From: JAJKIV01 sp036741775
Lineage (GTDB): Bacteria; Gemmatimonadota; Gemmatimonadetes; Gemmatimonadales; Gemmatimonadaceae
Length of the DNA stretch: 64,000 bases
Reading direction: 5' to 3'
Assembly: GCA_036741775.1 (NCBI GenBank)
Contig: DAINRQ010000013.1
Span: forward strand, 1-64,000
Shown here: positions 16,813 to 25,262 of the stretch, in pieces
Layout: the number at the start of each line of letters is the position of its first letter
Position numbering within the stretch: the stretch's first letter is position 1
Position numbers and translations under genes: made by a program
The notes under the pieces: model-generated
Seen by the model: the letters and a program-made list of their open reading frames with translations, nothing else
Told to the model about the DNA's origin: nothing
Databases searched by the model: none

Positions 16813-18738
16813 GTGGTGAGCTCGACGCTGACGCAGACCGTCGACATCGAGACGCCGGAGCTCGTCACGTTCAGCTACACGATAGCGGGGATCGGGTCGC
16901 GCGTCGCGGCGGCGTTGATCGATTACTTCCTCTGCCTGCTGCTCCTGATTCTGATGTTTGTAGGCTTCGCGACGCTGGGTGTCGGACGGTTGATCTCGCA
17001 AGGCGGAGGGGGGACGTCGTCGGACGCGTGGGCGCTCGCGCTCGTGATGCTCGTGCAGTTCTTCGTGATCTGGGGCTACTACGTGTTGTGGGAAGGGCTC
17101 GCGGACGGGCAGACGCCGGGCAAGCGCTACATGCGACTCCGCGTGGTGAGCGACGGCGGCTACTCGGTGACGTTCGCGGCGTCGGCAGTGCGGAACCTCG
17201 TGCGGGTCATCGACATGCAGCCGGTGATCACGTACGGGGTGGGGATCACGAGCATCGTCGCGACGAAGCAGGGGAAGCGGCTGGGGGACCTCGCGGCGGG
17301 GACGTTGGTGGTGCGAGAGCAGTTGCTTCGTTGGGAACCGGTTGTCGGGAATCGGGAATCGGGAATCGGGAATCGGGAATCACGGGAGCCGGGGCATTCG
17401 GGCCCTTCGGCGGTCGAGGGCGACCCGGCAGTCGCGGCTCAGGCTCGGCTCTCGGACGACGAGTACGCCGTCCTCGAGCGATTCATCGAGCGGAGGACCT
17501 CGATCGATCCCGCGCGCCGTGACGAGCTCGCCGCGCGGCTGGCGGAGCGATTCGCTATCGCGTTAGGCAGCCTGCCGTCGTCCGAGGGGCGACTCGTGGA
17601 TCGGCTGTTCGAGCTGTACGCCGAAGAGCGGCAGGCGCGCTCGCGGGGCGCCGTTGTGGGTCGCGAGACCGGCGCGGCGCGCGAGCGGCATGCGATCGTC
17701 GCGTCGGGGTCGCCGAGGTGGTCGTCGTTCGCCAGCCGGCTCGACCGGGCGCAGCGGCGCGGGCTCAAGTCGCTCGGCGAGGACGGGGTGCGCGAGTTCG
17801 TGGCCGAGTATCGGGACCTGGCGGGGGATCTCGCGCGGTTGCAGACGGCGGCGCGCGGGCGCGAGCGGGAGGAGGTGTTCTATCTGAGCCGGCTCGTGGC
17901 CGGCGCGCACAACCTGTTGTACCGAGGGAAGGCGCTCGGTCTCCGCGACATCTGGAAGACGTTCGCGATCGACGCGCCGCGCGAGGTGCGTCGATCGGTA
18001 CGGCCGATCGCGCTGGCGGCACTCGTGTTCTTCGGCCCCGCGACCATCGCGTTCACGGCCGTGGTGCGCGAGCCGGAGGTCGCGCGCGTGTTCATCCCGT
18101 CGGCGATGCTCGACCGCGCGGAGGATGGCGTCAGGCGGGCACGGGAAAACGAGGGGTACATCGAGGACCCGCAGCTCTTTCGTCCGGTGTTCGCGACGAT
18201 GATCATCGCGAATAATGTGCAGGTGGCGTTCGGGGCGTTCGCGATGGGGATCACGTTCGGGCTCGGCACGCTGCTCGTGCTCGTGGTGAATGGCGTGAGC
18301 ATTGGCGGCGTGTTCGGGCTGTATGCGTCGAAGGGGATCGGGACATTGCTGCTGGCGTTCGTCGCCCCGCATGGGGTGTTGGAGCTGACGGCGATCTGCA
18401 TCGCGGGTGGTGCGGGGTTTCTGCTGGGGGCGGCGATCCTCGTGCCTGGCCAGCGCACCCGCGGGGAGGCGTTGCGGGAGAACGGGCGGCGCGCGATTCG
18501 GCTGATCGCGGCGGCGACGTTGCTCCTGCTGGTCGCGGGAGCGCTCGAGGGGTTCGTCTCGCCGATTCCGTGGTGGCCGCTCGAGGGGAAGCTCGCGGTG
18601 TCGGGGCTGACGGCGGTGTTTCTTTACTTCTATCTCAGGGCAGGAACGGGGAAACCGAGCAGTGCGCCCGCCAGTAACCGCGTTGGCGAAGCAACCTCCT
18701 CTGTCGATGTCTTGGAGCTCGGCGGCGTCTCACGTTAG
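16813..18738 (+). CDS. RDD domain-SpoIIM domain fusion membrane protein
   Basis: 641 residues from GTG 16813 (a second GTG follows directly; GAGGAT lies upstream). Residues about 15-165 are an RDD domain with helices at SRVAAALIDYFLCLLLLILM and LVQFFVIWGYYVLWEGLADG and the PGKR motif. Residues about 178-200 are a low-complexity linker encoded by a 7-bp tandem repeat. Residues about 220-630 are a SpoIIM-type domain: a cytoplasmic helical part (FIERRTSIDPARRDELAAR), then REFVAEYRDLAGDLARLQ and membrane helices including ANNVQVAFGAFAMGITFGLG. These domains are usually separate proteins encoded beside MoxR/DUF58/DUF4129 genes, which here lie downstream on the other strand. The stop TAG lies inside CGTTAGGC. 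Confidence 0.9.
   Translation: MVSSTLTQTVDIETPELVTFSYTIAGIGSRVAAALIDYFLCLLLLILMFVGFATLGVGRLISQGGGGTSSDAWALALVMLVQFFVIWGYYVLWEGLADGQTPGKRYMRLRVVSDGGYSVTFAASAVRNLVRVIDMQPVITYGVGITSIVATKQGKRLGDLAAGTLVVREQLLRWEPVVGNRESGIGNRESREPGHSGPSAVEGDPAVAAQARLSDDEYAVLERFIERRTSIDPARRDELAARLAERFAIALGSLPSSEGRLVDRLFELYAEERQARSRGAVVGRETGAARERHAIVASGSPRWSSFASRLDRAQRRGLKSLGEDGVREFVAEYRDLAGDLARLQTAARGREREEVFYLSRLVAGAHNLLYRGKALGLRDIWKTFAIDAPREVRRSVRPIALAALVFFGPATIAFTAVVREPEVARVFIPSAMLDRAEDGVRRARENEGYIEDPQLFRPVFATMIIANNVQVAFGAFAMGITFGLGTLLVLVVNGVSIGGVFGLYASKGIGTLLLAFVAPHGVLELTAICIAGGAGFLLGAAILVPGQRTRGEALRENGRRAIRLIAAATLLLLVAGALEGFVSPIPWWPLEGKLAVSGLTAVFLYFYLRAGTGKPSSAPASNRVGEATSSVDVLELGGVSR
17346..17381 (+). repeat. 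Tandem heptamer (CGGGAAT)x5 inside the coding sequence
   Basis: Five exact consecutive copies of CGGGAAT plus one base, encoding a Gly/Asn/Arg/Glu/Ser/Ile linker between the RDD and SpoIIM domains. Seven is not a multiple of three, so gain or loss of one copy shifts frame. Confidence 0.95.
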
Positions 18739-18796
18739 GCAGAGCACGGGGCCACGACCGACCTCGGCGCACGTGAGCGCTCACTCAGCCGTCACG

Positions 18797-19927
18797 TCAC
18801 TCACGGCCCTCGCCTGTCAACTCGATCTGGCTGATCTCGACCCGCGGAATTCCATCCCGATCGACGACGTAGGTCGCGATCCGCCGCCCCGGTAGCGCCG
18901 CGATCACCCACTGGTCGATCGTCCGCCGAGCCAGCACGCGTGCTTCAACAGGATCGATCAGCTCAATGGTCGTGCTATAGAGCTTCTCGAACGCCATGTC
19001 CTGCGCGCGTACCTCTCTCCGCGCGCGCACATTCCCTGGCCACGCCTCGTGCCACCTGGGCGCCGCAACCGCGACGAAAACCCAGAGGCGGCCGTCATCA
19101 TCGGCGTGGACCGCCTGAATCGCCGGCGGCGGAGGCGACGTCGGCGTGCCAAGCCCGCCGGGGACGCGCCCGCTGAACCAGCCTGGATCTCGCTTCAGCG
19201 TCGCGCCGCGCTCGCCGCTGGCAGTCCATTCGACGAGACGATACTCGTGGACGTCCGCCGCCCATATACGCGCGGTGCCGGTTACCGCCAACCGGTGGGA
19301 CGGCATTGCACCCACGCGGCTGGGTTCTCTTTCCGGACCGAATGTCTTTGCAGTGGCGGCGTCCGAGCCGGCGAATGATACGAACTGCAGCACGGAACCC
19401 GCGGTCCGTCCGGGACGCGCGTTCGCCGCGACCTCGTGCGGCCACCGTACCACCGTGGTGGAGAACAGCTGCGCCCGAAGCGACACGAACCGCCGAGCCA
19501 GGAGATCGGGCGAGAAGACGGTTGCGCGGCGGGCGGCGGCGTCGATGATCAGCAACGAGTCGCCGGGGAGTTGGATGGCATCGAAGGGGGCGAGGAACTC
19601 CCCCGGGCCCTGCCCGATGCGCCCCACGTTTCGTGTGAACTTGCCCGTGGCATCGAAGAGCATGGGCGGCCGGCGCCACTCGAGCACCCAGTATCGTCCG
19701 CGGCCGTCGGCGCGCACGGCGGTCGGGATGCCGCTCAGGCTGCCATCGCCATCCGCAGCACCGAGCCTAACGAGTGAGCGCACCGTGATAGCGCACGCCT
19801 GACAGGACACACCTTCGGGAACCGTTCGCACCGCCTGCCCGTGCAACACTGATGGCGCGAGAATCGCGAGGGCGACCACCGCCCGGCGCACCAGCGGAGC
19901 GAAATCGGGGTCAGATTCGAATATCAT
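18797..19927 (-). CDS. Secreted six-bladed beta-propeller-like protein
   Basis: 376 residues from ATG 19927, or 364 from GTG 19891. The second choice gives a tidier signal peptide, RRAVVALAILAPSVLHGQA. The ATG lies inside a 29-bp dispersed repeat, so the true start may be the GTG. The chain has propeller-blade features common in Gemmatimonadota '6-bladed beta-propeller' proteins: RYWVLEWRRPPMLFDATGKF, then RIGQGPGEFLAPF, DSLLIIDAAARRATVFSP, and HADDDGRLWVFVAV. A Cys pair (SCQAC) follows the signal peptide. Likely periplasmic or cell-surface; no enzyme activity can be assigned. It separates the RDD-SpoIIM gene from the MoxR operon, which elsewhere are adjacent. Confidence 0.75.
   Translation of the reverse strand: MIFESDPDFAPLVRRAVVALAILAPSVLHGQAVRTVPEGVSCQACAITVRSLVRLGAADGDGSLSGIPTAVRADGRGRYWVLEWRRPPMLFDATGKFTRNVGRIGQGPGEFLAPFDAIQLPGDSLLIIDAAARRATVFSPDLLARRFVSLRAQLFSTTVVRWPHEVAANARPGRTAGSVLQFVSFAGSDAATAKTFGPEREPSRVGAMPSHRLAVTGTARIWAADVHEYRLVEWTASGERGATLKRDPGWFSGRVPGGLGTPTSPPPPAIQAVHADDDGRLWVFVAVAAPRWHEAWPGNVRARREVRAQDMAFEKLYSTTIELIDPVEARVLARRTIDQWVIAALPGRRIATYVVDRDGIPRVEISQIELTGEGRE
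19899..19927 (-). repeat. 29-bp dispersed repeat, copy B
   Basis: Reverse-strand copy of the 12779-12807 repeat, 27 of 29 bases identical. In this copy the initial ATG and following codons are fused in frame to the propeller protein (reading MIFESDPDFA). The other copy reads MKFESDPNFA. Confidence 0.7.
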
Positions 19928-19995
19928 CCTTCCGCCGCAGGAAGCCGCGACACCGATCGGCGTTTCTCTGCAATCACGGACTCCGCCCCGCAAGC

Positions 19996-20083
19996 AACCA
20001 GCTACCAGCCGCTGTCAGTAGCGCTCCAGCTCGGAGCTGCAGCTAGCAACCCGCCAGCCCCAGCTGGCCTTCCAGCTCGCAGC
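19996..20083 (+). repeat. 88-bp inverted repeat flanking the MoxR operon, left copy
   Basis: The reverse complement of this segment matches 25263-25350 over its whole length with only a handful of differences by eye. Shared blocks include GCTGCGAGCTGGAAGGCC, GGCTGGCGGGTTGCTAGCTG, CAGCTCCGAGCTGGA and CTACTGACAGCGGCTGG. It lies 12 bp beyond the stop of the DUF58 gene. Confidence 0.85.
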
Positions 20084-20094
20084 CCCGTCGAGAG

Positions 20095-21429
20095 TCAGAG
20101 CGCCCCCCGCCCCTTTATCTCGAGATACTTGTTGACCACCGCCGCCGTCATGTGCTGCGGCGACACGTCGAGCACGTTGACTCCCGCCCGCCGCATGCGC
20201 TCGAGCACCGCCTGCCGCCCCGACAGCAGCTCCTCCGCCGCTGCACTCATATACAGGGCGAGCTCTCCGTCCGTCTTCGGCACCGCAGCCTCGAACACCG
20301 CGTCGTTTCGCAACGCCACGACAACCACGAGATGCCGCGCCGCACTTCGCGTGACGTGCGCAACGAGGGCGCGCGACGCGCGCTCGTCGATCACGTCCGT
20401 GAAGAACACGATGAGTGCACGACGGCGCTGCCGAGTTGCGAGGTAGCGAAACGCGCCCGCATAATCCGGCTCGGCCATCGTTGCCGTCACGGGAATGAGT
20501 GCGTTCCGCACGAGCCGCAGCGCCGCGTCGCCGCGGCTCGGCGGCACGAACGCGCGCACCTCCTGATCGAACACCATTGTGCCAACGCGGTCACCCGACG
20601 ACGACGCCACGTCCGTCAGCACGAGCGCCGCCGAGAGCGCGTGCTCGAGCCGCGAGAAGTCGCCGGCGAGCTGCGTCATCGCGCGGCCCGACTCGATGAG
20701 GGTAAAGATCGTCTGCGACTGCTCGATCGAGAACTCGCGCACCATGTGCCGGCGCCGGCGCGCGGTCGCCTTCCAGTCGATGTGCCGGGGGTCGTCGCCG
20801 ACGGCGTACTCCCTGAGCCCCGCGAATGCCTGGGACTCGCCACGCTGGCGCAGCACGCGGACGCCTGCCTCGTGGAGGCGGTGCTGGACCGCCAGCAGCC
20901 GGAACCGACGCACGTTCGACACGGACGGCGTGACGAGGATGGTGTCGTCGGGCGCGAAGGCGGCCCGGGCGGCGAGCAGCCCAAGTCGCGTGGATGACTG
21001 CACACCCACCCTGCCTAACGTGGCAAGCCCTCGGATACGTCCCGAGACCTCGAACGGGATGGCGGCAGTGCCCTGCCCCGGAAGCGTGATCTCCACCGTG
21101 CCCGCCCCGCCCTGCACCGCGGGTGGAAGCTCGTCGGCCAGCCGCACGTGAAGCGGTCGCGGCCACGCCGACCGCACGGTGTAGTGTCCCTCGACCCGGT
21201 CGCCGATACCGACCGATCGCGGCACATCCCGCTCGACGACGACGCCGCGCCTGTCAGGCAGGATCGCCCAGTCGACCAGCGTCAGAATAGCGAGGACGAC
21301 CAGGCCGCCAATGCCGACCCACGCTCCGAGGCGACCAGGCAGCAGCCACAAGAGTCCGCACAGCGCGACGGCGTACGCCAGCCGGCGCGTCGGAATGACG
21401 CGGAGCCAGAGGCGCGAAGAAGGCGTCAT
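20095..21429 (-). CDS. DUF58 (vWA-like) protein of the MoxR cluster
   Basis: 444 residues from ATG 21429. The N-terminus has a hydrophobic pair (LAYAVALCGLLWLLPGRLGA, WVGIGGLVVLAILTLVDWAI). An immunoglobulin-like periplasmic region follows, then the DUF58 signature GLREYAVGDDPRHIDWKATA near residues 205-225. The von Willebrand-like domain contains LIESGRAM, the place of the MIDAS DxSxS where Asp and both Ser are partly lost. DUF58 proteins act with MoxR AAA ATPases, probably as substrate adaptors in envelope or complex assembly. It is the last gene of the leftward operon; its start codon lies inside the 21425-21519 inverted repeat. Confidence 0.92.
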   Translation of the reverse strand: MTPSSRLWLRVIPTRRLAYAVALCGLLWLLPGRLGAWVGIGGLVVLAILTLVDWAILPDRRGVVVERDVPRSVGIGDRVEGHYTVRSAWPRPLHVRLADELPPAVQGGAGTVEITLPGQGTAAIPFEVSGRIRGLATLGRVGVQSSTRLGLLAARAAFAPDDTILVTPSVSNVRRFRLLAVQHRLHEAGVRVLRQRGESQAFAGLREYAVGDDPRHIDWKATARRRRHMVREFSIEQSQTIFTLIESGRAMTQLAGDFSRLEHALSAALVLTDVASSSGDRVGTMVFDQEVRAFVPPSRGDAALRLVRNALIPVTATMAEPDYAGAFRYLATRQRRRALIVFFTDVIDERASRALVAHVTRSAARHLVVVVALRNDAVFEAAVPKTDGELALYMSAAAEELLSGRQAVLERMRRAGVNVLDVSPQHMTAAVVNKYLEIKGRGAL

Positions 21430-21519
21430 CCCGAGGGCGACCGCCCGAGGGATCCTCGGGTTGGTGGTTGAGGGCTCTCTCTCAGGACGCCGAGGATCCC
21501 TCGCTTTGCTCGGGATGAC
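21425..21519. repeat. GTCATCCCGAG-type inverted repeat between moxR and DUF58 genes
   Basis: Outer arms GTCATCCCGAG (21425-21435) and CTCGGGATGAC (21509-21519) are exact complements. Inner arms CGAGGGATCCTCGG (21446-21459) and CCGAGGATCCCTCG (21490-21503) are exact too. The left arm contains the DUF58 start codon. A second GTCATTCCGG word just beyond (21523) contains the MoxR stop codon. It belongs to the same family as 34116-34242. Confidence 0.85.
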
Positions 21520-21523
21520 AGTG

Positions 21524-22510
21524 TCATTCCGGCACCGGCACCCGCGACACCACCATGTCCAGCACCTCCTCCACCGTGCGCCCCTCGACCTCGAGCTCCG
21601 GCGAGAGCGTCACGCGATGGCGGAGCACGGGGTGCACCCGGCTCTTCACATCGTCAGGGACCACGTAATCGCGCCCCTCGAGTACCGCACCCGCACGTGC
21701 CGCGCGCATGAGTGACACCGTCGCGCGAGGCGAGGCGCCTAACGATATCGCCATCTCGCCGCGCGTGCCGCGGGTGATCCGCGCGATGTAGTCCTGGATC
21801 TCCGGCGCGACACGCACCCGGTCCACCAGCGTGCGCGCGGCGCGAACCTGCGCCTCGTTCGTGACTGGGGCGACCAGCCTGCCCGCCTGCTCCGGATCGA
21901 ACCCCGCTTCGTGCGACGCGAGCATGGTCAGCTCCGCCTCGTGCGTCGGGTACCCCATCACCGACTTCAGCAGGAACCGATCGAGCTGTGCTTCGGGAAG
22001 CGGGTATGTCCCCTCATGCTCCACCGGATTCTGGGTCGCGAACACCGTGAACGGCGCCTCGAGCACATGCGTCACTCCGTCCACGGTCACCTGCCGCTCG
22101 GCCATCGCCTCGAGGAGCGCTGCCTGTGTCTTCGCCGGCGCGCGGTTGATCTCGTCCGCGAGCAACACGTCGGTGAAGATCGGCCCAGGGCGAAACTCGA
22201 ATCCCTTCTGCGGATCGCGCAGCATGCTCACGCCCGTCACGTCCGACGGCATGAGGTCCGGCGTGAACTGAATGCGCGAGAACCGCACGCCGAACGCCGC
22301 CGCGAGCGTCCGCACGAGAAGCGTCTTCGCCGTACCCGGCACGCCCTCGATGAGCAGGTGACCGCGCGCGAGAAACGTGACCAGCGCATCCTCGATGGCC
22401 GCATCCTGGCCGACGACGCGTTCGGCGACGGCGGCGTGGATGCGGCGCATGAGGTCGGCCCCTTCTTCGAGCGAGATCGATGGCGACGGGACGGTAACGG
22501 GCGTGGTCAC
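21524..22510 (-). CDS. moxR: MoxR-family AAA+ ATPase
   Basis: 328 residues from GTG 22510, overlapping the DUF4350 gene by four bases (GTGA). Walker A is GVPGTAKT near residues 56-63, Walker B VLLADEINRAP near 115-125, then KTQAALLEAMAERQVTVDG, the sensor region VFATQNPVEHEGTYPLPEAQ and DRFLLKSVMGYP; all are MoxR hallmarks. MoxR ATPases work with vWA/DUF58 partners as chaperone-like machines, possibly in maturation of secreted or membrane complexes. The order DUF4129-DUF4350-MoxR-DUF58 is the common one. Its stop TGA lies in a GGAATGAC word of a repeat. Confidence 0.96.
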   Translation of the reverse strand: MTTPVTVPSPSISLEEGADLMRRIHAAVAERVVGQDAAIEDALVTFLARGHLLIEGVPGTAKTLLVRTLAAAFGVRFSRIQFTPDLMPSDVTGVSMLRDPQKGFEFRPGPIFTDVLLADEINRAPAKTQAALLEAMAERQVTVDGVTHVLEAPFTVFATQNPVEHEGTYPLPEAQLDRFLLKSVMGYPTHEAELTMLASHEAGFDPEQAGRLVAPVTNEAQVRAARTLVDRVRVAPEIQDYIARITRGTRGEMAISLGASPRATVSLMRAARAGAVLEGRDYVVPDDVKSRVHPVLRHRVTLSPELEVEGRTVEEVLDMVVSRVPVPE

Positions 22511-23775
22511 GAGGTTCGCGGGAAAGAGGTGAGTGCGACTTCCAGCCGGTTGAGCGCAGCGCCTACCGCTTCGAGGTCGCGCCGGCTTACCGAGTGCGCG
22601 AGGGCGCGGCGAATGAGCTCGATGTCGACTGCGCGGGTTGGCGCGCGCGTGAGTGCCCAGTCGAGGAACGCGGAGTCCCCCGATGACGCCGCGCCAGCCC
22701 CGAGCGATTGCTCGACGCGGCGCCGGACGCCGTGAAGAAGGCGCAACGTCGCCGTACGCGTAGCACCTACCGCCCGATACGCCCGCGCGAGTGCGTCCAC
22801 GTGCTCGAGCGGTGAACGCCGCTCGATGCGCTCGGTCGGACGCGGAGGCAGAATACGGGGACCCACCGCGAGCAGCAACACGAGCCCGGCCCCGGCCAAC
22901 TGCAGAACCAGATGCCCTGGCCCGGTGCCGGCAAGGAAGCGAACGATCCCGCGAAACGTACCGGGTTGATCGCCGAACCCCTGATGGTACTCGTCGAATA
23001 CCAGACGATCGCGTCGCCCGCCTCCAGGCGCGTCAGCGCTGACGTACTCCAGGATGCGCACCGCCGCGACGTCCGCGCCCCAGCGACAGACGCGCAACAC
23101 GTCGTTTCTCAGCAGGTCCGGATCTGCGACGACGGCGACACGACCAAGGCCAAACGGGAAGCCAACAGCCGCTGGGCCGCCACGGCTCCGGGCATCGAAC
23201 CCGTCACGAACGGACGCTAGCGTCTCGACACCCGGCGGCGCAGCGCCTCGCCACTGTACGGCGAGGATGTACGTCCGCCCATCGGGCCAGAAGGGCAACC
23301 CGTCGGAGAGCACGCTCTCACCGCGCTCGTTGCATCGCGACGTGTCCTCGGGGACGAGCCTCCCTGCGCTACCGAGTGCGGCGCGAACACGGAGCGAGTC
23401 GGCCAGTGGACCGCCACCGAGCACGTACACGAGGCCAGCACCGCGTCGCACGCGATCGAGCAGCTCGCGCGTCTCGAGCGCAGAGAGCGGCAGCGCGGGG
23501 TCGAGCACGAGGTGAACGACGGCCGTGTCGCCTAACGCGATACTGTCCGCCAGGCGCTGAGACGGCTGCCAGCCGAGCCGCTCGGCCAACTCGTAGAGTA
23601 CCCCGGCACCCTGGGATGACGTCAGACGCGAAGAGAGCCGCGGGTCACCGCTCCGACCGCTCGTGGGTTCCGGCGTGAGCAGCGCAACGACGAGTATCGC
23701 CGCGGCGACGATCGGAAGGACGACCCTCGGCTGCGCGAAGCGGCTTCGACGTGGTGCCGGCGCCGGAGCCGTCAC
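22507..23775 (-). CDS. DUF4350 membrane-anchored protein
   Basis: 422 residues from GTG 23775, overlapping the preceding DUF4129 gene by four bases and the moxR start by four. One N-terminal helix (VVLPIVAAAILVVALLTPEP) is followed by a large soluble domain with LSSRLTSSQGAGVLYELAERLG, then AGLVYVLGGGPLADSLR, typical of the DUF4350 region, which resembles a GATase-like fold. A second helix lies near residue 300 (LQLAGAGLVLLLAVGPRILP), followed by a C-terminal helical tail. Found almost only beside MoxR, DUF4129 and DUF58; its molecular function is unknown. Confidence 0.87.
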   Translation of the reverse strand: MTAPAPAPRRSRFAQPRVVLPIVAAAILVVALLTPEPTSGRSGDPRLSSRLTSSQGAGVLYELAERLGWQPSQRLADSIALGDTAVVHLVLDPALPLSALETRELLDRVRRGAGLVYVLGGGPLADSLRVRAALGSAGRLVPEDTSRCNERGESVLSDGLPFWPDGRTYILAVQWRGAAPPGVETLASVRDGFDARSRGGPAAVGFPFGLGRVAVVADPDLLRNDVLRVCRWGADVAAVRILEYVSADAPGGGRRDRLVFDEYHQGFGDQPGTFRGIVRFLAGTGPGHLVLQLAGAGLVLLLAVGPRILPPRPTERIERRSPLEHVDALARAYRAVGATRTATLRLLHGVRRRVEQSLGAGAASSGDSAFLDWALTRAPTRAVDIELIRRALAHSVSRRDLEAVGAALNRLEVALTSFPRTS

Positions 23776-24377
23776 GCCGCGCGGTCCTGACGCTGGAGGA
23801 GCTGGATCACGCGCGTCGCGTGCTCGCGGAGCGCCCCATACGTGTCCGCATCACACACGCCGAGGTCGAACAGAACGCGATCGTAGCGACGGCCGAACTG
23901 GCGAAACTCGGCATGCGCCGGGGAACCTCGGCGCAGCAGGTCGCGTGCGTAATCGCCGGTCGTCTTCGACGGATGCAGACGAACCAGCTCGTGGGCGGCC
24001 AGTCGTTCCACGACGCCACGGTATAACAGGTGGGCCGCCTCGGTATAGTTGCCCGCCTTCGCGAGCTGGTCGGCCTCGACCCACGGGTCTTCGCCTCCAA
24101 CGATCGTTCCGCGCCGCGCCTGACGTCGCCGCACCTCGGCCTCACCGCCTAACCAGAATCGGAGGCCTAACGCCAGCACTACCAGGACGGCCGCACCGAG
24201 CACGAGCCACTTCGCATACGGAACGGCCGAGATCTCGGAGAAGATCCGCCGGACGATGTCAGCCAGCCAGTCGGTCAGCCGCTCCAGCAGCGTCGTGCGC
24301 ACGGAACGCTGATACGGCCGCTGACTGACGATCGCGGCGACGGTGTCCTGGATGGCGCCGGCGGGCCATTCCTGCAC
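23772..24377 (-). CDS. DUF4129 domain protein
   Basis: 201 residues from ATG 24377. A single transmembrane helix (WLVLGAAVLVVLALGLRFWL, residues about 57-76) is followed by the DUF4129 domain: DPWVEADQLAKAGNYTEAAH, then LLYRGVVERLAAHELVRLHP and SKTTGDYARDLL. The DUF4129 domain is often the C-terminal part of transglutaminase-like proteins and occurs in MoxR clusters. It overlaps the next gene by four bases and follows the membrane protein gene by one base, so all five genes form one operon. It encodes two TTA-GGC Leu-Gly pairs in its helix. Confidence 0.9.
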   Translation of the reverse strand: MQEWPAGAIQDTVAAIVSQRPYQRSVRTTLLERLTDWLADIVRRIFSEISAVPYAKWLVLGAAVLVVLALGLRFWLGGEAEVRRRQARRGTIVGGEDPWVEADQLAKAGNYTEAAHLLYRGVVERLAAHELVRLHPSKTTGDYARDLLRRGSPAHAEFRQFGRRYDRVLFDLGVCDADTYGALREHATRVIQLLQRQDRAA

Positions 24378-24378
24378 G

Positions 24379-25185
24379 CTAAATCCCCTCGCTTCGCTCG
24401 GAGCGGCTCCCGAAATCCGCCGACTCGACGGGCGCCAGCTCGCCCAACCCCGCCTCCATCATCTCGATGTCGAACCCCTCCGCGCGCACGCGCGCGTCGT
24501 AATAGAGAAGCATCTCGACGATCCCGAACATCGGCCACGCCACGATCGACGCCGCGACGGTCAAAAGCGTGGTGATCACCACGCTCCCGGTCAGTCCACC
24601 GACGATCGTCACCGCGAAGTAGATGACGAAGAAAATGATGAACGCGAGCAGCGACGTGCCGAGGATGTGCAATTTGCGGCCACGCGAGAGCTTCGCCGAT
24701 CGGCTGAACGTTCCGACGACGCCCTGGTTCTCGAGCACGATCCCCGCAGTCACGGCGAAGTAGCGAGCGAGCACCCAGAGCGCGGGGAAGAAGAGGAAGA
24801 AGAACCCGATGACGATGAAGAGGTACTTGAAGAAGATCGCGAACATGACCTTCGGCAGGTGCCCGAGCGCGTCCCGCACCGCCATGCTCGGCTCATAGTG
24901 GCGGCCGAGGTAGTCCTCGGATGAGAGCCGTACGATCGTCGCGCTCAGCAGGGACAGGCTGACCCAGTATCCGAACATCAGGAAAAGGCTGAACCCGCTG
25001 GTCATGGCGGCGATCTGTTCTTCGAGGGTGGTGCCGGGGCCGACGACGAGGAGCTGCATCACGAGCAGCGGCCCGTAGCAGATCGCGGCGAGCAGCAGGT
25101 AGGTCAGCGGATCGCGCCTGTAGAGCTGAAAGGCGGCGTCGACGATCTCGGTGGCGGATCGGGCGCGGAGTTGGGGACGGGACAC
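24379..25185 (-). CDS. Multi-pass membrane protein (GPDPase-membrane-domain-like), first gene of MoxR operon
   Basis: 268 residues from ATG 25185. The start resembles proteins at the head of MoxR clusters (RSATEIVDAAFQLYRRDPLT). About six helices are visible, for example YLLLAAICYGPLLVMQLLVV, FLFFPALWVLARYFAVTAGI and LLAFIIFFVIYFAVTIVGGL. The central RSAKLSRGRKLHILGTSLL pattern is typical of YciC/GPDPase membrane-domain proteins. The role is unknown, probably an inner-membrane partner of the cluster. It ends one base before the DUF4129 start. A promoter should lie in 25186-25260, where TATATAT is present. Confidence 0.8.
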   Translation of the reverse strand: MSRPQLRARSATEIVDAAFQLYRRDPLTYLLLAAICYGPLLVMQLLVVGPGTTLEEQIAAMTSGFSLFLMFGYWVSLSLLSATIVRLSSEDYLGRHYEPSMAVRDALGHLPKVMFAIFFKYLFIVIGFFFLFFPALWVLARYFAVTAGIVLENQGVVGTFSRSAKLSRGRKLHILGTSLLAFIIFFVIYFAVTIVGGLTGSVVITTLLTVAASIVAWPMFGIVEMLLYYDARVRAEGFDIEMMEAGLGELAPVESADFGSRSERSEGI

Positions 25186-25262
25186 TCGGCTGGACTCGAA
25201 AAGGCTGCAGGAGGGGAAGGTAGCCTATATATGGTAGGTGAGGCCCCGGCGGGGAGGCTACT

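Noticed and set aside
20095..25185. Composite transposon around the MoxR operon
   Set aside because: The flanking inverted repeats carry no transposase gene and no target duplication that I can identify; kept only as an inverted-repeat finding.
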